18,303 bases of DNA from an uncultured Oscillospiraceae bacterium (GTDB lineage: Bacteria; Bacillota; Clostridia; Oscillospirales; Acutalibacteraceae): positions 1 through 18,303 of the forward strand of contig UQOE01000036.1 in the NCBI GenBank assembly GCA_900542575.1, written 5' to 3'. Within the stretch, counting starts at the first letter, position 1. Every line of letters begins with the position of its first letter. Of this stretch, positions 7,130-14,084 are shown one piece after another. Both the position numbers and the translations under genes were made by a program. Below the pieces are notes generated by a model. The model was not told the origin of the DNA, did no database searches, and saw nothing but the letters and a program-made list of their open reading frames with translations.

Positions 7130-7158
7130 TTCAAAACCTCAATTTTTTCTCTATTATA
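7130..7158. promoter_or_regulatory. Overlapping divergent promoters of the regulator and glycosylase genes
   Basis: On the minus strand TGGTATAAT is an extended -10 with an exact TATAAT (7158-7153), about 28 nt before the regulator start. On the plus strand TATTAT (7152-7157) with TTCAAA (7130-7135, 16-bp spacer) may serve the glycosylase gene. The two -10 boxes occupy the same bases, so only one promoter can be occupied at a time. Confidence 0.55.
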
Positions 7159-7192
7159 CCAGACGAACACCAGTTTGAAAGGAGATCTTTTC

Positions 7193-7702
7193 ATGGAACC
7201 CAGCCGCCAGCAGCACAACATTGACCCGGTGTGGTCCCCGGACGCCCGCGTGCTGATCCTCGGGAGCTTCCCCTCCGTCAAGAGCCGCGAGGCGGCTTTT
7301 TTCTACGGCCACCCCCAGAACCGCTTCTGGGAAGTCATGGCCGCCGTGCTCGGCGAGCCGGTTCCCGTCGATGTCCCGACAAAAAAAGCCATGCTTCTGC
7401 GCCACGGCATCGCCCTGTGGGATGTCATCGCCTCCTGCACGATCACCGGCTCCTCCGACTCCTCCATCCGCGATGTCGTGCCCAACGACGTCGGCCGCCT
7501 GCTGGCCGCTTCCCAAATTTCCGCCATTTTCTGCAACGGCCGAAAATCCTTTTCGCTCTACAACACCTACCTGCGCGATTCCCTTGGCCTGAACGCAGTC
7601 TGCCTCCCCAGCACCTCCCCCGCCAACGCGCGATGGACGCTCGATAAGCTGATTGACACCTGGGGTGCAGCGTTGGCGGAGGCGTTGGACGGAAAGTGCT
7701 GA
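7193..7702 (+). CDS. DNA-deoxyinosine (hypoxanthine) glycosylase, UDG superfamily
   Basis: 169 aa. This family removes hypoxanthine (deaminated adenine) from DNA to start base-excision repair. The first motif is ILGSFPSVKS, followed by FFYGHPQNRFW (residues 37-47) with the conserved asparagine; the second is CLPSTSPANA near the C-terminus. ATG 7193 has AAAGGAG with 8-nt spacing; a TTG at 7175 lies upstream of that site and is unlikely. The gene is divergent from the membrane regulator. The last codons (L-D-G-K-C) and the TGA at 7700-7702 lie inside the first 34-bp unit of the tandem repeat array, so the C-terminus was probably reshaped by arrival of the repeat. No separate terminator is seen. 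Confidence 0.9.
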   Translation: MEPSRQQHNIDPVWSPDARVLILGSFPSVKSREAAFFYGHPQNRFWEVMAAVLGEPVPVDVPTKKAMLLRHGIALWDVIASCTITGSSDSSIRDVVPNDVGRLLAASQISAIFCNGRKSFSLYNTYLRDSLGLNAVCLPSTSPANARWTLDKLIDTWGAALAEALDGKC

Positions 7703-7943
7703 GGGCGTGGTTCGGTCCAATGCTGGCTGAAATCTTGGACGGAATCTGCTGGTGGAGAGATTCGGTCCAAAAATATATTACAGTTAACTGATAACTGTAG
7801 CGTAGCCAGAAGAATAAAATTGAATTTGAGTATTTTTGAAACATTTTGTATCAAGTTGGTGGACGGAATCTGCTGGCGGAGAAATTTGGTCCAGAAATCA
7901 GGCCCCTGGTGGACGGAAAGTTCCCAGGAGCAAATTCGGTCCA
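7686..7943. repeat. Left copy of the 174-bp tandem repeat array
   Basis: Four 34-bp near-palindromes TGGACGGAA...TTCGGTCCA lie at 7686-7719, 7736-7769, 7860-7893 and 7910-7943. Within each pair the gap is exactly 16 bp (7720-7735, 7894-7909) and the pairs are joined by a 90-bp AT-rich linker (7770-7859), giving a 174-bp period. The linker holds the hairpin ACAGTTA/TAACTGT (7780-7786, 7792-7798). The fourth unit differs inside (CCCAGG) and can pair with CCTGGG and CCGTCC downstream (to about 7971), which looks like the end of the array. Confidence 0.9.
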
Positions 7944-8190
7944 CCGGCACCTGGGAGAAATTTGAACCGTCCCTGGTACCCGATTTCCCTTTCCGGCTAT
8001 TTAGGCCCGGATTTTAATGGATTTGCTGGTACCCAATTATTATATTTGGAAAGTCGGTACCATAAATTTAATCATTATTTAATTATTGATTAAAAATCAT
8101 AGTACCGGTTCCCGATTTTTAGCGAATCCGGTACTATTTTGTTTGGCCGTGGGGCCGCGGCAGGCTATTTTTTATCATTCCCGGCAATTT

Positions 8191-8247
8191 GTTATTCCAA
8201 ATTTTCTGAAAATTATTCCAAATCATATATTTCAAATTTGGAATAAC
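8191..8247. repeat. 14-bp perfect inverted repeat
   Basis: GTTATTCCAAATTT (8191-8204) is matched exactly in inverse at 8234-8247, with a 29-nt loop that contains a further direct copy of TTATTCCAAAT. The size suits a remnant of a small non-autonomous mobile element or a dyad operator. No gene is close enough to decide. Confidence 0.6.
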
Positions 8248-8415
8248 ACTTCGAGGAAACTGTCGAAAAAGCAGTCCAAATGTATCAGGACATTCGCTCG
8301 GGATGAAAGCCAGTTTCGTACATCTTCCCGATTCCCGCCTGAAGTTAGGAAAAATTAAAAAATCAGCATTTTCCCCCGTAAGCCGCAAACCCAGGCAAGC
8401 TACCTCCATACACGC

Positions 8416-8446
8416 AAAAGCCGCCCCTCCATCCCGGAAGAGCGGC
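8416..8446 (-). terminator. Terminator of the riboflavin operon
   Basis: A GC-rich stem (8420-8430 with 8436-8446, loop near ATCCC) lies 21 nt past the last gene and is followed by TTTT on the minus strand. It marks the end of the transcript that begins at the FMN riboswitch. Confidence 0.85.
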
Positions 8447-8466
8447 CAAAAATATTTAATCGAAAC

Positions 8467-9045
8467 TTATTTCAGAGCAGCGCCGTCGGAAAAGGCGTTG
8501 CCGACCTTTTCGCCGATGACGCGGTATGCGTTGTGGGTCATGTCGAACGAAATAATCTGGGCCTTGTCGAGATCGAACTTGCCGTCCTCGCCGATGGCCA
8601 ACTCTTCGGCGACGACGCGGGTGACTTCGCCGATGACGCGGACCTCGCCGCCCACTTCTTCCTCCATGGACACAAGCTTGCACTCCATGGAAAGCGGAAA
8701 TTCATCGAAATAGGGGGCATCGACGGTCTCAGCCTTGACCGGGGTCAGGCCCGCCTTGGCAATCTTGTCTGCAGCGCTGTTGCCGGACTCAATGCCGACG
8801 TAGTCGGCCTGGACCAGATGCGCCTTGTCGGCCAGGGCGACGGTGAACGCGCCGCGGGCTTTCAGGTTTTCGGTGGTCATATGGCGCGTGCCGATATTCA
8901 GTGCGAGGTGGATCTGGCTGATCTGCCCGCCCCAGGCGACGTTCATGGCGTTGGGCGTGCCGTCCTCATCGTAAGTGCCGACGATAAGGACCGGCTCCGG
9001 GGCGAACAGCTGCTTGACATCAAGAGTTTTTTTGACATAGTGCAA
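8467..9045 (-). CDS. Flavin reductase-like FMN-binding protein
   Basis: 192 aa from TTG 9045. The family (split-barrel, DIM6/NTAB type) binds FMN and often transfers hydride from NAD(P)H to flavin. Marks are PVLIVGTYDEDGTPNAMNVAWGG (read in two parts, about residues 18-40) and the TTENLKARGAFTV segment. It is the last gene of the riboflavin operon, 15 nt after the HAD gene. The start is odd: AGGAGG (9052-9047) is only 1 nt from the TTG, while an ATG at 9038 has ideal 8-nt spacing but is out of frame by one base across a run of seven A. One more A would restore M-S-K-K-T-L-D-V. See findings. Confidence 0.85.
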   Translation of the reverse strand: MHYVKKTLDVKQLFAPEPVLIVGTYDEDGTPNAMNVAWGGQISQIHLALNIGTRHMTTENLKARGAFTVALADKAHLVQADYVGIESGNSAADKIAKAGLTPVKAETVDAPYFDEFPLSMECKLVSMEEEVGGEVRVIGEVTRVVAEELAIGEDGKFDLDKAQIISFDMTHNAYRVIGEKVGNAFSDGAALK

Positions 9046-9060
9046 ACCTCCTAAAATAAG

Positions 9061-9711
9061 TTAAGTAAACAGTTTCGGCACTTCCAGAGCCGAGTGCACC
9101 ACGGCGACCGCCATTTTGCGGTACCGGTGGGCGGGCTCTTTCATGTCGACGATGCAGATGACCGGGATCCCGGCGTTGTACGCCGCGTGAATTCCGTTCT
9201 CCGAATCCTCCAGCACCAGCGCCTCCGAGGGTGCGACCCCGGCGCGATCCAGACAGATTTCGTGCACTTCCGGGTCCGGTTTGGACCTGTGCACGGCTTC
9301 GCCGCCGATGATGAAGGAAAAGTATTCGGAGAGACCCGCCAGATCGAGATAGGTCTGCACGGTGGAAGTCTTTGAAGAAGAGGCGACGCACAGGTCAGAT
9401 CCTGAATCGCGGAAGAAGCGCAGGAGCTCGGGGATGCCCTCCTTGACGGCTGGGCCGTGCTCCAGCACCCGTCGGTGGGCCAGCTCGGCGGATTCCGCCG
9501 CAATTTCGTGGGCGGGGTAGTCCGGGCCGTGGATCTTGTAGAGCTGGCGGAAGAAGTTGTCCCCCGCCATGCCCATGGTGGTCATGTAGGAATCGAAATC
9601 CTGCTGATAGCCATACTTCTCCATGACTTCGGTATTGGCCTCATACATGTTTCGCTCCGTGTCGAAAAGGAGGCCGTCCATGTCGAAGATGGCGAGTTTC
9701 GGGAGCTTCAT
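9061..9711 (-). CDS. HAD-family phosphatase, candidate riboflavin-pathway phosphatase
   Basis: 216 aa, HAD superfamily with an alpha-helical cap, beta-phosphoglucomutase-like. All four motifs are present: D10-M-D12-G (nucleophile and acid), S111 (VASSS), K144 (SKPDP) and E168-D169 (LEDSENG). It starts with an ATG that shares one base with the ribH stop (TGATG), so translation is coupled to lumazine synthase. HAD phosphatases such as YcsE, YwtE and YigB remove phosphate from 5-amino-6-ribitylamino-uracil phosphate, the step between RibD and RibH that the rib genes themselves do not encode. Position in the operon makes this enzyme the likely candidate here; specificity cannot be read from sequence. 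Confidence 0.9.
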   Translation of the reverse strand: MKLPKLAIFDMDGLLFDTERNMYEANTEVMEKYGYQQDFDSYMTTMGMAGDNFFRQLYKIHGPDYPAHEIAAESAELAHRRVLEHGPAVKEGIPELLRFFRDSGSDLCVASSSKTSTVQTYLDLAGLSEYFSFIIGGEAVHRSKPDPEVHEICLDRAGVAPSEALVLEDSENGIHAAYNAGIPVICIVDMKEPAHRYRKMAVAVVHSALEVPKLFT

Positions 9712-10178
9712 CAGCCCATCTTGTCCAGGAGATTGATCATCTCAATGGCGCCGCAGCCGCAGTCGTAGCCCTTGTTGCCAGCCTTGGTGCCGGCGCGCTG
9801 AACCGCCTGCTCCACGTTGTCGGTAGTCAGGATGCCGAACATAACCGGGACGCCAGTCTGCAGTTCCGCCTGGGCGACGCCTTTGGAGACCTCGTTGCAG
9901 ACGTAGTCGTAGTGGCTGGTCTCGCCGCGGATAACGGTGCCGAGCGCAATGACAGCGTCGTACTTGCCGGAGGCGGCCATCTTCTTGGCAACAATCGGAA
10001 TCTCGAAGCAGCCCGGGACCCAGGCGAGCTCAATGTTGTCGGTATCGACGCCGTGGCGGACCAGGGCGTCCTCGGCGCCGCCGATCAGGCGGGATACGAT
10101 GAACTCGTTGAAACGGGCGGCGACGATGCCGATTTTAACGTCTTTGCGTGCTACTACATTGCCTTCGATAACTTTCAT
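9711..10178 (-). CDS. ribH: 6,7-dimethyl-8-ribityllumazine synthase
   Basis: 155 aa. Condenses 5-amino-6-ribitylamino-uracil with 3,4-dihydroxy-2-butanone 4-phosphate to give lumazine, the penultimate riboflavin step. Typical marks are ARFNEFIV (residues 21-28), VPGCFEIP (54-61), ALGTVIRGETSHYDYV (78-93) with the catalytic H89, and the FGILTTDN segment. Full length for the family, which assembles as icosahedral or pentameric shells. ATG 10178 has GGAG 8 nt upstream, inside the last codons of ribBA; the start lies 3 nt past the ribBA stop. Fourth gene of the operon. Confidence 0.98.
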   Translation of the reverse strand: MKVIEGNVVARKDVKIGIVAARFNEFIVSRLIGGAEDALVRHGVDTDNIELAWVPGCFEIPIVAKKMAASGKYDAVIALGTVIRGETSHYDYVCNEVSKGVAQAELQTGVPVMFGILTTDNVEQAVQRAGTKAGNKGYDCGCGAIEMINLLDKMG

Positions 10179-10181
10179 GAT

Positions 10182-11420
10182 TTATTCTCCTTCCCCGTCT
10201 TTCGGGTGGCTGTTGGTATGATAGTGGGTCATATGGCCCATTTTTTCCTGTTTGGTGAGTAGATAGCGGGCGTCGTATTTTTCGGCGGCAATCTCAATCG
10301 GGACGCGCTCCTCAATGGAGATGCCGTAGGCGTCCAGTCCCGAGATCTTCTTCGGGTTGTTGGTGAGCAGGCGAAGGCGCTTGGCTCCGAGATCCCGCAG
10401 GATCTGCGCGCCGACGCCGTAGTCCCTGAGATCCGGAGGAAAGCCCAGCATGACGTTGGCCTCGACGGTGTCGTAGCCCTGTTCCTGCAGCTCATAGGCC
10501 TTGAGCTTGTTCAGCAGGCCGATGCCCCGGCCCTCCTGGCGCAGGTAGAGGATGACGCCGCGGCCCTCCTTCGCCACCTGGCGCATGGCCTGGTGCAGCT
10601 GATCGCCGCAGTCGCACCGGAGCGATCCAAATACGTCTCCGGTCAGGCACTCCGAGTGGACACGGCAGAGAACCGGTTCACCGTTGTCAATGTCGCCCAT
10701 GACGAGGGCCACATGGTGGTCGCCATTTACGATGTTGCGGTAGCCGACGATCTTGAAGTCGCCGTACTTGGTCGGCATATGGGCGTCCGCTTCACGGCGG
10801 ATGATGGACTCGTTGAGCAGACGGTAGCGGATAAGGTCTGCAATCGTAATGCAGGTGATGCCCCATTCCTCTCCCTTTTCCAGAAGCTCTGTGGTGCGCA
10901 TCATCGTTCCGTCGTCCCGCATGATCTCACAGCAGAGGCCGACCTGCTTCAGTCCGGCCAGCCGAAGAAGATCGACCGTGGCCTCGGTGTGGCCGCCGCG
11001 CTCCAGGACGCCGCCCTCTCTCGCCTGCAGCGGGAACATGTGGCCCGGCCGGCGGAAATCGTGGGGCATGGCCCCCTCTTCGACAGTCTTGCGTGCGGTG
11101 ATGCCCCGCTCCACGGCGGAGATTCCGGTGGTGGTGCTGACATGGTCAATGCTGACCGTGAACGCCGTGCAGTGGTTGTCGGTGTTGGCCGCCACCATCT
11201 GGTCCAGGTTCAGCTTTTCGCAGTACTCCCTGCTCATGGGCATGCAGATGAGGCCCTTGGCGTTGGTTGCCATAAAGTTGATGTTCTCCGTTGTGGCGAA
11301 CTCCGCCGCACAGATGAGGTCGCCCTCGTTCTCGCGGTCCGGATCGTCGGTGCAGAGAATCAGTTTGCCGTTTCGCAGGTCCTCGAGGGCCTGCTCAATG
11401 GTTCCGAATTTATTTGCCAT
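10182..11420 (-). CDS. ribBA: Bifunctional DHBP synthase / GTP cyclohydrolase II
   Basis: 412 aa. The N-terminal half (about 1-205) makes 3,4-dihydroxy-2-butanone 4-phosphate from ribulose 5-phosphate: metal-binding DDPDRENEGD (25-34) and the RGGHTEATVDL segment (141-151). The C-terminal half (about 210-400) opens GTP: zinc ligands C258, C269 and C271 (SECLTGDVFGSLRCDCGDQL) and RQEGRGIGL (294-302). Both active sites look intact, so the protein supplies both branches of the riboflavin pathway. ATG 11420 has AAGGA 9 nt upstream; the gap to ribE is 34 nt. Confidence 0.98.
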   Translation of the reverse strand: MANKFGTIEQALEDLRNGKLILCTDDPDRENEGDLICAAEFATTENINFMATNAKGLICMPMSREYCEKLNLDQMVAANTDNHCTAFTVSIDHVSTTTGISAVERGITARKTVEEGAMPHDFRRPGHMFPLQAREGGVLERGGHTEATVDLLRLAGLKQVGLCCEIMRDDGTMMRTTELLEKGEEWGITCITIADLIRYRLLNESIIRREADAHMPTKYGDFKIVGYRNIVNGDHHVALVMGDIDNGEPVLCRVHSECLTGDVFGSLRCDCGDQLHQAMRQVAKEGRGVILYLRQEGRGIGLLNKLKAYELQEQGYDTVEANVMLGFPPDLRDYGVGAQILRDLGAKRLRLLTNNPKKISGLDAYGISIEERVPIEIAAEKYDARYLLTKQEKMGHMTHYHTNSHPKDGEGE

Positions 11421-11454
11421 AGCGGTTGGTCCTTTCTTATGTTAAAAGCTTATT

Positions 11455-12114
11455 TTAGAATCCATTCTGCTGCAGGAACTCCATCGTCAGGCCGGAGGAC
11501 TTCTCCGGCTCCGCCGCGCGGTCCTGCCGCAGGGAGACAAATTTTTCCACGTATTTTCCGATGATGTCGGTTTCCAGGTTCAGCGGGTCGCCCACCTTTT
11601 TGGATGCCAGATTGGTCACTGCTCTCGTATGCGGAATCAGCGACACCGAGAAGCTCTGGCCAGTGACCGCCGCCACCGTCAGGCTGATGCCGTCCATGGC
11701 AATGGACCCTTTTTCCACCACATAGTTGAGCAGCGCCTTGTCCGCGCCGACTGTAAACCAGACGGCGTTGGCGTCCTCCCGGATGGAGAGGATGGTGCCG
11801 GTCCCGTCGATATGGCCGGAGACGATATGGCCGCCGAACCGGCCGTCCGCCGGCATGGCCCGCTCCAGGTTGACCGGGCTTCCGGGCCGCAGGTCGCCCA
11901 GGTCGCTGCGCGAGAGGGTCTCGTTCATGACATCTGCGGTGAAGTAGGTGCCGCCCAGAGAGGTGACGGTCAGGCAGACTCCGTTCGTCATGATGCTGTC
12001 GCCGATCTCGGTGCCCTCCAGTACCTTGCGGCACCCGATGGTCAGAATACAGGTTTTGGGGCCGGTCTGCAGACCCTGCAGGGTTCCGACCTCTTCTACC
12101 AGTCCGGTAAACAT
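11455..12114 (-). CDS. ribE: Riboflavin synthase, alpha subunit
   Basis: 219 aa. Converts two lumazine molecules to riboflavin plus the RibH substrate. It has the N-terminal MFTGLVEEVG signature and the internally duplicated lumazine-binding fold: GDSIMTNGVCLTV with FTADVMNETL in the first barrel, GSIAMDGISLTV with VSLIPHT in the second; the SGHIDGTG motif ends the first half. Length is normal. ATG 12114 begins 1 nt after the ribD stop, with its GGAGG site inside the last ribD codons, so the two are translationally coupled. Confidence 0.97.
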   Translation of the reverse strand: MFTGLVEEVGTLQGLQTGPKTCILTIGCRKVLEGTEIGDSIMTNGVCLTVTSLGGTYFTADVMNETLSRSDLGDLRPGSPVNLERAMPADGRFGGHIVSGHIDGTGTILSIREDANAVWFTVGADKALLNYVVEKGSIAMDGISLTVAAVTGQSFSVSLIPHTRAVTNLASKKVGDPLNLETDIIGKYVEKFVSLRQDRAAEPEKSSGLTMEFLQQNGF

Positions 12115-12115
12115 C

Positions 12116-13222
12116 TCACACCTCCTCCGGCAGATAGCCGGTCACGCAGAGATCTTCGCCGAACCGCTCCACGCTTACGTCATGGAGCTCCGGCACCTCC
12201 GCCATCGTCCGGGCACCGGTGCCCGCCACGGGAGATTTTGCATCTTTCCCGCCGATGAGCTTCGGCCCGATCATGGCCACGACTTTCTGCACAATACCCG
12301 CCTGCAGCGCCGCGGCATTCAGCGTACCGCCGCCCTCCAGCAGGATGCTGTCCATTTCGCGATCCACGGCCAGAAACGTCATCAGCTTGTTCAGGTCTAC
12401 TTCGCCGTGTCCGCAGGGGACCACCTCGACATCCTCGTCTTCCAGCGCCGAGACCTTCTCGTGGCAGTCCTGCATTGCCTCAAAGGTGCAGGCCACAATC
12501 GTCGGAATTTCCTGGGCGGTCTGCACCAGCCGGCTCTCCAGCGGGATTCGCAGTTTGGAGTCGCACACGATGCGGACCGGGTCCACGTCCTCCTCTGTGC
12601 GGCAGTTCAGCATGGGGTCGTCCGCCAGCACGGTTCCGATGCCCACCATAATTCCCGCATATTTTTTGCGCAGTTTGTGCACATATCTGCGGCTCTCCTC
12701 ATTCGTAATCCACTGGCTGTCTCCGCCGGCGCACGCAATCTTTCCGTCCAGGGACATGGCGTACTTCATGACCACAAACGGCGTCTTTTTCGACATGTAG
12801 TGGAAAAAGACCTCGGCGAGCTTATGGCACTCGTCCTCGCAGATGCCGGTGTGCACTTCCACGCCCGCGTCCTCAAGGATTTTGGCGCCCTTCCCCGCCA
12901 CCAGTGGATTGACGTCCATGGCGCCGATGAATACGCGCTTGATCCCCTTGTCCAGGATAATCTCGGTGCAGGGAGGCGTCCGCCCGTAGTGGCAGCACGG
13001 CTCCAGCGTCACATACAGGTCCGCGCCCTTCGGGTCCTCCTTGCAGCGGAGTAGCGCATTGCGCTCCGCGTGGAACTCTCCGATATGCTCGTGGCACGCC
13101 TCACTGATGATGCGGCCGTCCTTGACCACGACGCAGCCCACCAGCGGGTTCGGGTTCACGTGTCCCTCCCCTCTGCGGGCCAGCGCAATGGCGCGGCGCA
13201 TATATTCTTCCGGTGTTGGCAT
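12116..13222 (-). CDS. ribD: Bifunctional riboflavin deaminase / reductase
   Basis: 368 aa from ATG 13222 (AAGGA 6 nt upstream); the frame is open for 30 more codons, but these would lie in the riboswitch terminator. Residues 1-145 are the zinc deaminase (H51-A-E53, PCC with C76, then GRTPPC with C85). Residues about 148-368 are the NADPH-dependent reductase (MSLDGKIA, GIGTVLADDPMLNCR, LLEGGGTLNAA). It performs the second and third steps after GTP cyclohydrolase II. First gene of the rib operon, directly under FMN riboswitch control. Confidence 0.98.
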   Translation of the reverse strand: MPTPEEYMRRAIALARRGEGHVNPNPLVGCVVVKDGRIISEACHEHIGEFHAERNALLRCKEDPKGADLYVTLEPCCHYGRTPPCTEIILDKGIKRVFIGAMDVNPLVAGKGAKILEDAGVEVHTGICEDECHKLAEVFFHYMSKKTPFVVMKYAMSLDGKIACAGGDSQWITNEESRRYVHKLRKKYAGIMVGIGTVLADDPMLNCRTEEDVDPVRIVCDSKLRIPLESRLVQTAQEIPTIVACTFEAMQDCHEKVSALEDEDVEVVPCGHGEVDLNKLMTFLAVDREMDSILLEGGGTLNAAALQAGIVQKVVAMIGPKLIGGKDAKSPVAGTGARTMAEVPELHDVSVERFGEDLCVTGYLPEEV

Positions 13223-13272
13223 GTTGGTTCCTTCTTTCCTATAACTGCAGCGTACCGTCTCCAGCCGCACAG

Positions 13273-13306
13273 CAAAAAGCCCCGAAACGAAATTTTCGCT
13301 TCGGGG
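13273..13306 (-). terminator. Riboswitch-controlled terminator before ribD
   Basis: AGCCCCGAAACGA (13278-13290) pairs with TCGCTTCGGGGTT (13296 onward to 13306) and the minus-strand product ends in TTTTT. It lies between the FMN aptamer and ribD, as expected for transcriptional attenuation when FMN is plentiful. Confidence 0.93.
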
Positions 13307-13360
13307 TTCCAATACAAAACAAACGCGAACGTGCGGCCGCTGGGCAGCCGTTCCGTTCTG

Positions 13361-13470
13361 ACGTTCTTCTCTCGTCCAGACTCTACTGTCGGTACCGGAA
13401 TTGCACCGGTTCTTGCTTGTGCTTGCGGACTTTACCGCCGGTCGGGAAATGCTCCCTGCCTCGAAGACGT
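13361..13470 (-). promoter_or_regulatory. FMN riboswitch (RFN element)
   Basis: On the minus strand the conserved blocks appear in order: CTTCGAGGCAGGG, ATTTCCCGACCGGCGGTAAA, GTCCGC, ACCGGTGCAATTCCGGT, CCGACAGTAGAGTCTGGACG and AGAAGAACGT. The closing stem is formed by 13463-13470 and 13361-13368. This is the established aptamer that binds FMN and lowers expression of riboflavin genes; the terminator at 13273-13306 is its output. Confidence 0.97.
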
Positions 13471-13497
13471 TTGTGCTGTTCAGTTTTCACAATTTTT

Positions 13498-13526
13498 ATT
13501 CTAGCATGGTGCCCCATGCCTGTCAA
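13498..13526 (-). promoter_or_regulatory. Promoter of the riboflavin operon
   Basis: TTGACA (13526-13521), a 17-bp spacer and TAGAAT (13503-13498) form a near-consensus sigma-A promoter starting transcription about 20 nt before the FMN aptamer. The spacer contains GCATGG/CCATGC (13504-13509, 13514-13519), a small dyad that could be an operator or the terminator of nrdG, whose stop lies 8 bp from the -35 box. Confidence 0.88.
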
Positions 13527-13534
13527 ATTCAGAA

Positions 13535-14080
13535 TTACATGCGGCCGCGGCGTTCCCCGTCGTCCCAGAGAACGATTTTCCCGGCCTCCCGGGTCTTGTT
13601 CATGTCGATGAGCCGCTGGTTAGAGGAGCCGCGAAAGCGCAGGCCGACCTCTTTCAGACGCTGGACAAAGCGGCCGTCCACCAGGACGTCGACCATGGAG
13701 AGGAACTCGTCGGTGACTTCGCAGCGCGGGTGGCTGCCGTCCACCAGGAGTTCTCTGTCCAGTTCAAAGCCGGTAAAGCACCAGAGGTCCTTGGCGGGGT
13801 AAGCCGCCTTGTACTTCCGGAGAAACGGAACCAGCGCCCGCTGATTTTCGGGCTCCATGGGGTCGCCGCCCAGAAGCGTCAGTCCGCGGACCGGGCCGCG
13901 GCCCAGTTCCCGGAGCAGATATTCCTCGGTTGACTCGTCAAAGGGCTCGCCGTAGTCAAAGTCCCAGGTTTCCGGCTGGAAGCAGTTAGGACAGTGGTTG
14001 GTACATCCGCTGACAAAGAGGGTGACCCGGACGCCCGGGCCGTTGGCGATGTCGTAGGTTTTGATGGTTCCGTAGTTCAT
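13535..14080 (-). CDS. nrdG: Anaerobic ribonucleotide reductase activating protein
   Basis: 181 aa, radical-SAM enzyme. It creates the glycyl radical on NrdD so that ribonucleotides can be reduced without oxygen. The cluster motif is C26-TNH-C30-PN-C33, followed by FQPETWDF and the GGDPMEPEN segment. Full length for NrdG. The start ATG 14080 lies 4 nt past the stop of the SGNH hydrolase gene, with only a weak site (GAGGT), which suggests translational coupling. No nrdD is in the window, so the partner is encoded elsewhere or is separated from it; assignment as NrdG rather than another activase rests on the overall match to the family. Confidence 0.92.
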   Translation of the reverse strand: MNYGTIKTYDIANGPGVRVTLFVSGCTNHCPNCFQPETWDFDYGEPFDESTEEYLLRELGRGPVRGLTLLGGDPMEPENQRALVPFLRKYKAAYPAKDLWCFTGFELDRELLVDGSHPRCEVTDEFLSMVDVLVDGRFVQRLKEVGLRFRGSSNQRLIDMNKTREAGKIVLWDDGERRGRM

Positions 14081-14084
14081 GGTT

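Larger units (their letters stand above)
7944..8466. other. Non-coding stretch with GGTACC elements and inverted repeats
   Basis: No gene is convincing here. GGTACC occurs at 7975-7980, 8028-8033 and 8056-8061, the first two within TGGTACCCxATT, and a stem ATAGTACCGG/CCGGTACTAT (8099-8108 with 8128-8137) is followed by TTTTG. Further right is a 14-bp perfect inverted repeat (8191-8204 with 8234-8247). The rest up to the flavin reductase terminator shows nothing else. Confidence 0.6.

Noticed and set aside
10593..11564. A long plus-strand frame across ribBA
   Set aside because: Antisense shadow of an intact enzyme gene, with no protein family resemblance.
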